In this document: positions 61,437-64,000 of the stretch, piece by piece
Numbering within the stretch: position 1 is the first letter of the stretch
Layout of the letters: each line of letters starts with the position of its first letter
Source of the DNA: Melitaea cinxia
Lineage: Eukaryota; Arthropoda; Insecta; Lepidoptera; Nymphalidae
Length of the DNA: 64,000 bases
Assembly: GCF_905220565.1 (NCBI RefSeq)
Contig: NC_059402.1
Location: 16,927,501 to 16,991,500, forward strand
Direction of reading: 5' to 3'
Made by a program: the position numbers and the translations under genes
Notes under the pieces: model-generated
Databases searched by the model: none
What the model was told of the DNA's origin: nothing
Seen by the model: the letters and a program-made list of their open reading frames with translations, nothing else

Positions 61437-63591
61437 ATGTCGGAGACAGATTATAAAAAAGTGCCGATTGACGAAATTGAAAAAAATGGAATAAGTTGTG
61501 GTAAATATGTTACAGATATCTTAATTAACGGTATCAGTTTAGTAACAGTAGAAGCTGATTTATAGCATCGACTAAAGTATTGATTTTTAATTTTTCTTTA
61601 TTAGATGATTAGTATTTATTAAGAAAAAAAGAAAAAAAAATTGCTTAATTTCTTCACCGTTTCATAAAAGTGAAAATTAATATTATTTTTTATATAACTA
61701 GGTCGGCAAACAAGCTTACAGCTCACCTAATTGTAAGTGATTACCGTAGCTTATAGACGTCTGCAACACCAGAAGTATCGCAAGCGCGTTGCTGAGCCCA
61801 TCCCCAATTCCCCGTTAGAGGTCTGGTTACCTTAAAAAATTAACTTAAAAGGAAGCCTCTAAAATTACTTACATAAGTTCAAAAACATTTTGGTTCATTT
61901 GGTTCTATTAATAATTTGTAAAAAAGAATATAATTATCTAAATATTATACTATTAAACATTACAATTGTCTTGGCAAACGCAGTGTGGGACGTCCTCCGG
62001 CCCGTTGGACCGACGATCTACGTAAGATTGCCGGTGTAGGCTGGATGAGGATTGCGGAAGACCGGGATGTGTGGCGCGAACTTGGGGAGGCCTATGTCCA
62101 GCAGTGGACTGCGATAGGCTGAAGTGATGAAACATTACAATTAGGGGGGGGGGGGGTCTCAATTCGATTGTATATTTTTTTATTGTATTTTACTTCAGAA
62201 CTTTTGACTGGGTGCACAGATTTCGATAACAAAAATTTTAATCGAAAGGTGGTGCATGTCGGTTGGTCCCATTTAAATTTATTTGAGATCTAACAACTAC
62301 TTTTGAGTTATATCTAATAATGCGTTTTTGATTGCATATTTTTTCGTATACTGTAACTTTAAACTGAATGTAGCGATTTTGAACATTTTATTTTAAATTT
62401 AATTGAAAGCTGGTGTTTATCACGTGGTCGCATTAAAATTTCACCCAGATCTGATAACAACTTTTTGAGTAATCTTTGATAAGGCGTATTTACTTGACAA
62501 TTTTTTCGTCTACCTACGTTGTACTACTTGTCGATGCTATTGAAGTCGGTTTTTTTTCGTTTGCACGCAAAAACAATTATTTAATATCATATTAAAAACT
62601 CGACCGTTCTTTGACTTACCGTGTCGGTGTTTGATATTAAAAATTGATTGTGGGTAGCACAAAAATAAATAATACGAATTATAATTAGTAATTATGTCTC
62701 CAATATTTTTCGTTCTAACAATTTTCTTCCAATTTTAGATTTACCTGAAGAAGAACCAGCCAAATATGGCTACGGTATACGCCATGTACAATCCTTCCTT
62801 TTCTTTATGTGTATTACACTTGGCTACCTTAGTCGAGGTCATTTAGGAGTAACTATAGTAGCTATGACGATGGGCAAACATATTGATGAACGCGTAACAG
62901 CAGCAGTGGGTGATATAAATAATAGTACAATGATAAATTCTACCTCAAAAATAGACGATATTGCAAATTTTACAGCATTTGAAGATATAAGTAATAATAG
63001 TAGTTTAGTATCGAATCACACAAATCTAGATTACAATACAATCTATAGGGTAAGTATAATTTTATATGATATGAAAGAATGTTTATTTTTTTTTATCACT
63101 AGGTCGGCAAACAAGCGTACGGCTCACTTGATGGTAAGAGATTACCGTAGCTTATAGACGCCTGCAACACCAGAAGCATCGCAAGCGCGTTGCCGACCAA
63201 ATCCCCAATCCCCCAGGAGCTCTGGTCACCTTACTCACCAACAGTAATACAACACTACTTGAAAGCAGTATTATTTAGCTGTGATCTTCTGTAAGGTCGA
63301 GGTAGTACCCCAGTCGGGCTGCTCCATATTTTGAGCAGGAAATTCCTGCTGAGCCCTACCTCAGTCAGCGCCCTACCCTACTCTTATTTAATTTTGTATT
63401 TATTTTTTCAGACATATGATTGGCCGAAATCAACCCAAGAAATGGTTCTTGGATCTTTTTTCCTGGGATATTCTATTATGATGCTTCCAATGGGTATCAT
63501 ATGTCAGAAATGGGGTGGAAAAATACCTCTACAAGTTGCTATGTTTGTAAATGCACTAGTGTCATTAATAGCGCCATGGTGTGTTGCATGG
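61437..63591 (+). CDS. SLC17-family MFS transporter, gene C, 5' three exons (partial)
   Basis: The exons are 61437-61500, 62739-63049 and 63412-63591, with GT-AG borders and matching phases (1, then 0). The gene runs off the right edge. The 185 residues start MSETDYKKVPIDEIEKNG and reach the end of TM3 or nearby. YGYGIRHVQSFLFFMCITLG (31-50) is TM1, followed by the SLC17 R-x-x-x-x-x-x-I-V-A-M block as SRGHLGVTIVAM (53-64). The loop to TM2 (67-125) is much longer than in A or B and holds seven N-x-S/T sequons (N82, N83, N88, N98, N107, N108, N114), as in lumenal or extracellular SLC17 loops. Exon 3 (STQEMVLGSFFLGYSIMMLP) has the same 180-nt length as A and B exon 3. It is on the opposite strand and diverged, so it is an older paralogue. 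Anion transport is inferred from the family. Confidence 0.85.
61697..61835 (-). repeat. S1 SINE 3' half in gene C intron 1
   Basis: aactaggtcggcaaacaagc ... ggtctggttacctta covers the tail half of S1 in reverse. Confidence 0.6.
61968..62129 (+). mobile_element. RTE-clade LINE, 5'-truncated 162-bp insertion with 13-bp target duplication
   Basis: The insert encodes LGKRSVGRPPARWTDDLRKI, then AGVGWMRIAEDRDVWRELGE and AYVQQWTAIG with a stop: the last 50 codons of RTE ORF2, intact. AAACATTACAATT occurs at 61955-61967 and again at 62130-62142, a 13-bp target duplication. The tail is gaagtgatg, the start of the RTE TGA-type repeat. Confidence 0.8.
62144..62575 (+). repeat. T1 repeat in gene C intron 1
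   Basis: A 13-G run (62144-62156) replaces the usual aaaaaaggaggagg start; then ctcaattcgattgtat, ttttgactgggtgc, and the end ttgaagtcggttttttttcg are typical T1. Confidence 0.6.
63090..63366 (-). repeat. S1 SINE in gene C intron 2
   Basis: A well preserved copy; its ctgaggtagggc end is only about 45 bp upstream of the exon 3 acceptor. Intron 2 is 362 bp and three quarters of it is this SINE. Confidence 0.75.
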
Positions 63592-64000
63592 GTTAGTTTT
63601 TAGCATTTCTATGTTTCTAGTATCCATGTTATTTGTTTATACCAGTTGGTAAAATACTGTGTTAGCGAAGTTAGGTTCAATTCACTTGACTTGTTACTGA
63701 TAGTTTAGTATAAATGAAAGAATTCCTTCAAATCTACTTTATCCATTTGATATATGCAAACAGTTAAAACGAATTGGACTTGTCATTTATAATATTCAAG
63801 TATCTCATAAAGTTAATAATTCGAATTTTGTTCTCATTTTAATTCTACGTAATTTTTTATATTTTTTTAATTATTTTTAAATGCCAGTAAGACTTCGAAA
63901 TTAAATCTACGTAATGTACGTTTGAATTATTCATAAAAATGAATAACGCACGATTTCCAAGAAGCTACGAGTGCGTATTAAAATTTAATAAATTTATATT
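63592..64000. other. Gene C intron 3 (incomplete)
   Basis: The donor gttagt follows exon 3. The remaining sequence is AT-rich with no exon seen before the window ends. Confidence 0.5.

Overview
The window looks like nuclear DNA of a lepidopteran insect, most likely a butterfly or moth. It is strongly AT-rich, its genes are split by GT-AG introns, and it is crowded with interspersed elements I recognise from Lepidoptera: Metulj-like tRNA-derived SINEs, a second abundant ~280-310 bp SINE family, RTE tails ending in TGATGATGAT, and many small Helitrons ending in CTAG-T. I cannot name the species.

The only host genes I can reconstruct confidently are three members of the SLC17/MFS anion transporter family (insect 'putative inorganic phosphate cotransporter', sialin/Picot-like). 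Gene A (34521 to 23613, minus) has ten exons and an intact 459-codon reading frame. Gene B (55685 to 39481, minus) lies head-to-tail upstream of it and has the same ten-exon structure: exons 2-8 and 10 match A in length to the base. Its ninth exon is 5 nt short, which shifts the frame and creates a stop. Gene C (61437 onward, plus) is more divergent, points the other way and runs off the right edge; its third exon has the same 180-nt length and position as exon 3 of A and B. A small isolated terminal exon (9679-9776) followed at once by AATAAA suggests the last exon of a further gene whose other exons I cannot find.

Layout: 1-9600 is nested repeats, namely an inverted-repeat structure split by a Helitron and lying beside a Helitron helicase remnant, then a nearly complete non-LTR retrotransposon with an intact 981-codon ORF2. 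9600-21400 holds the isolated exon, RTE and LINE tails, SINEs and Helitrons. 21448-23236 is a 5'-truncated LINE with a 9-bp target duplication. 23.6-34.5 kb is gene A, whose introns carry a TTAA-flanked DNA transposon with ten copies of an ACGGTAATTA(G) motif and a TA-flanked MITE. 39.5-55.7 kb is gene B; its introns carry a tRNA-like cassette in a perfect inverted repeat, a MITE inside a Helitron, a Penelope-like element with 253-bp inverted terminal arms and an endonuclease-domain LINE remnant. 56-61.4 kb is intergenic repeats, and 61.4-64 kb is the start of gene C.

The transporter cluster evolved by tandem duplication and is being expanded and in places damaged by mobile elements. All repeat family names rest on recalled motifs, not on a database search.
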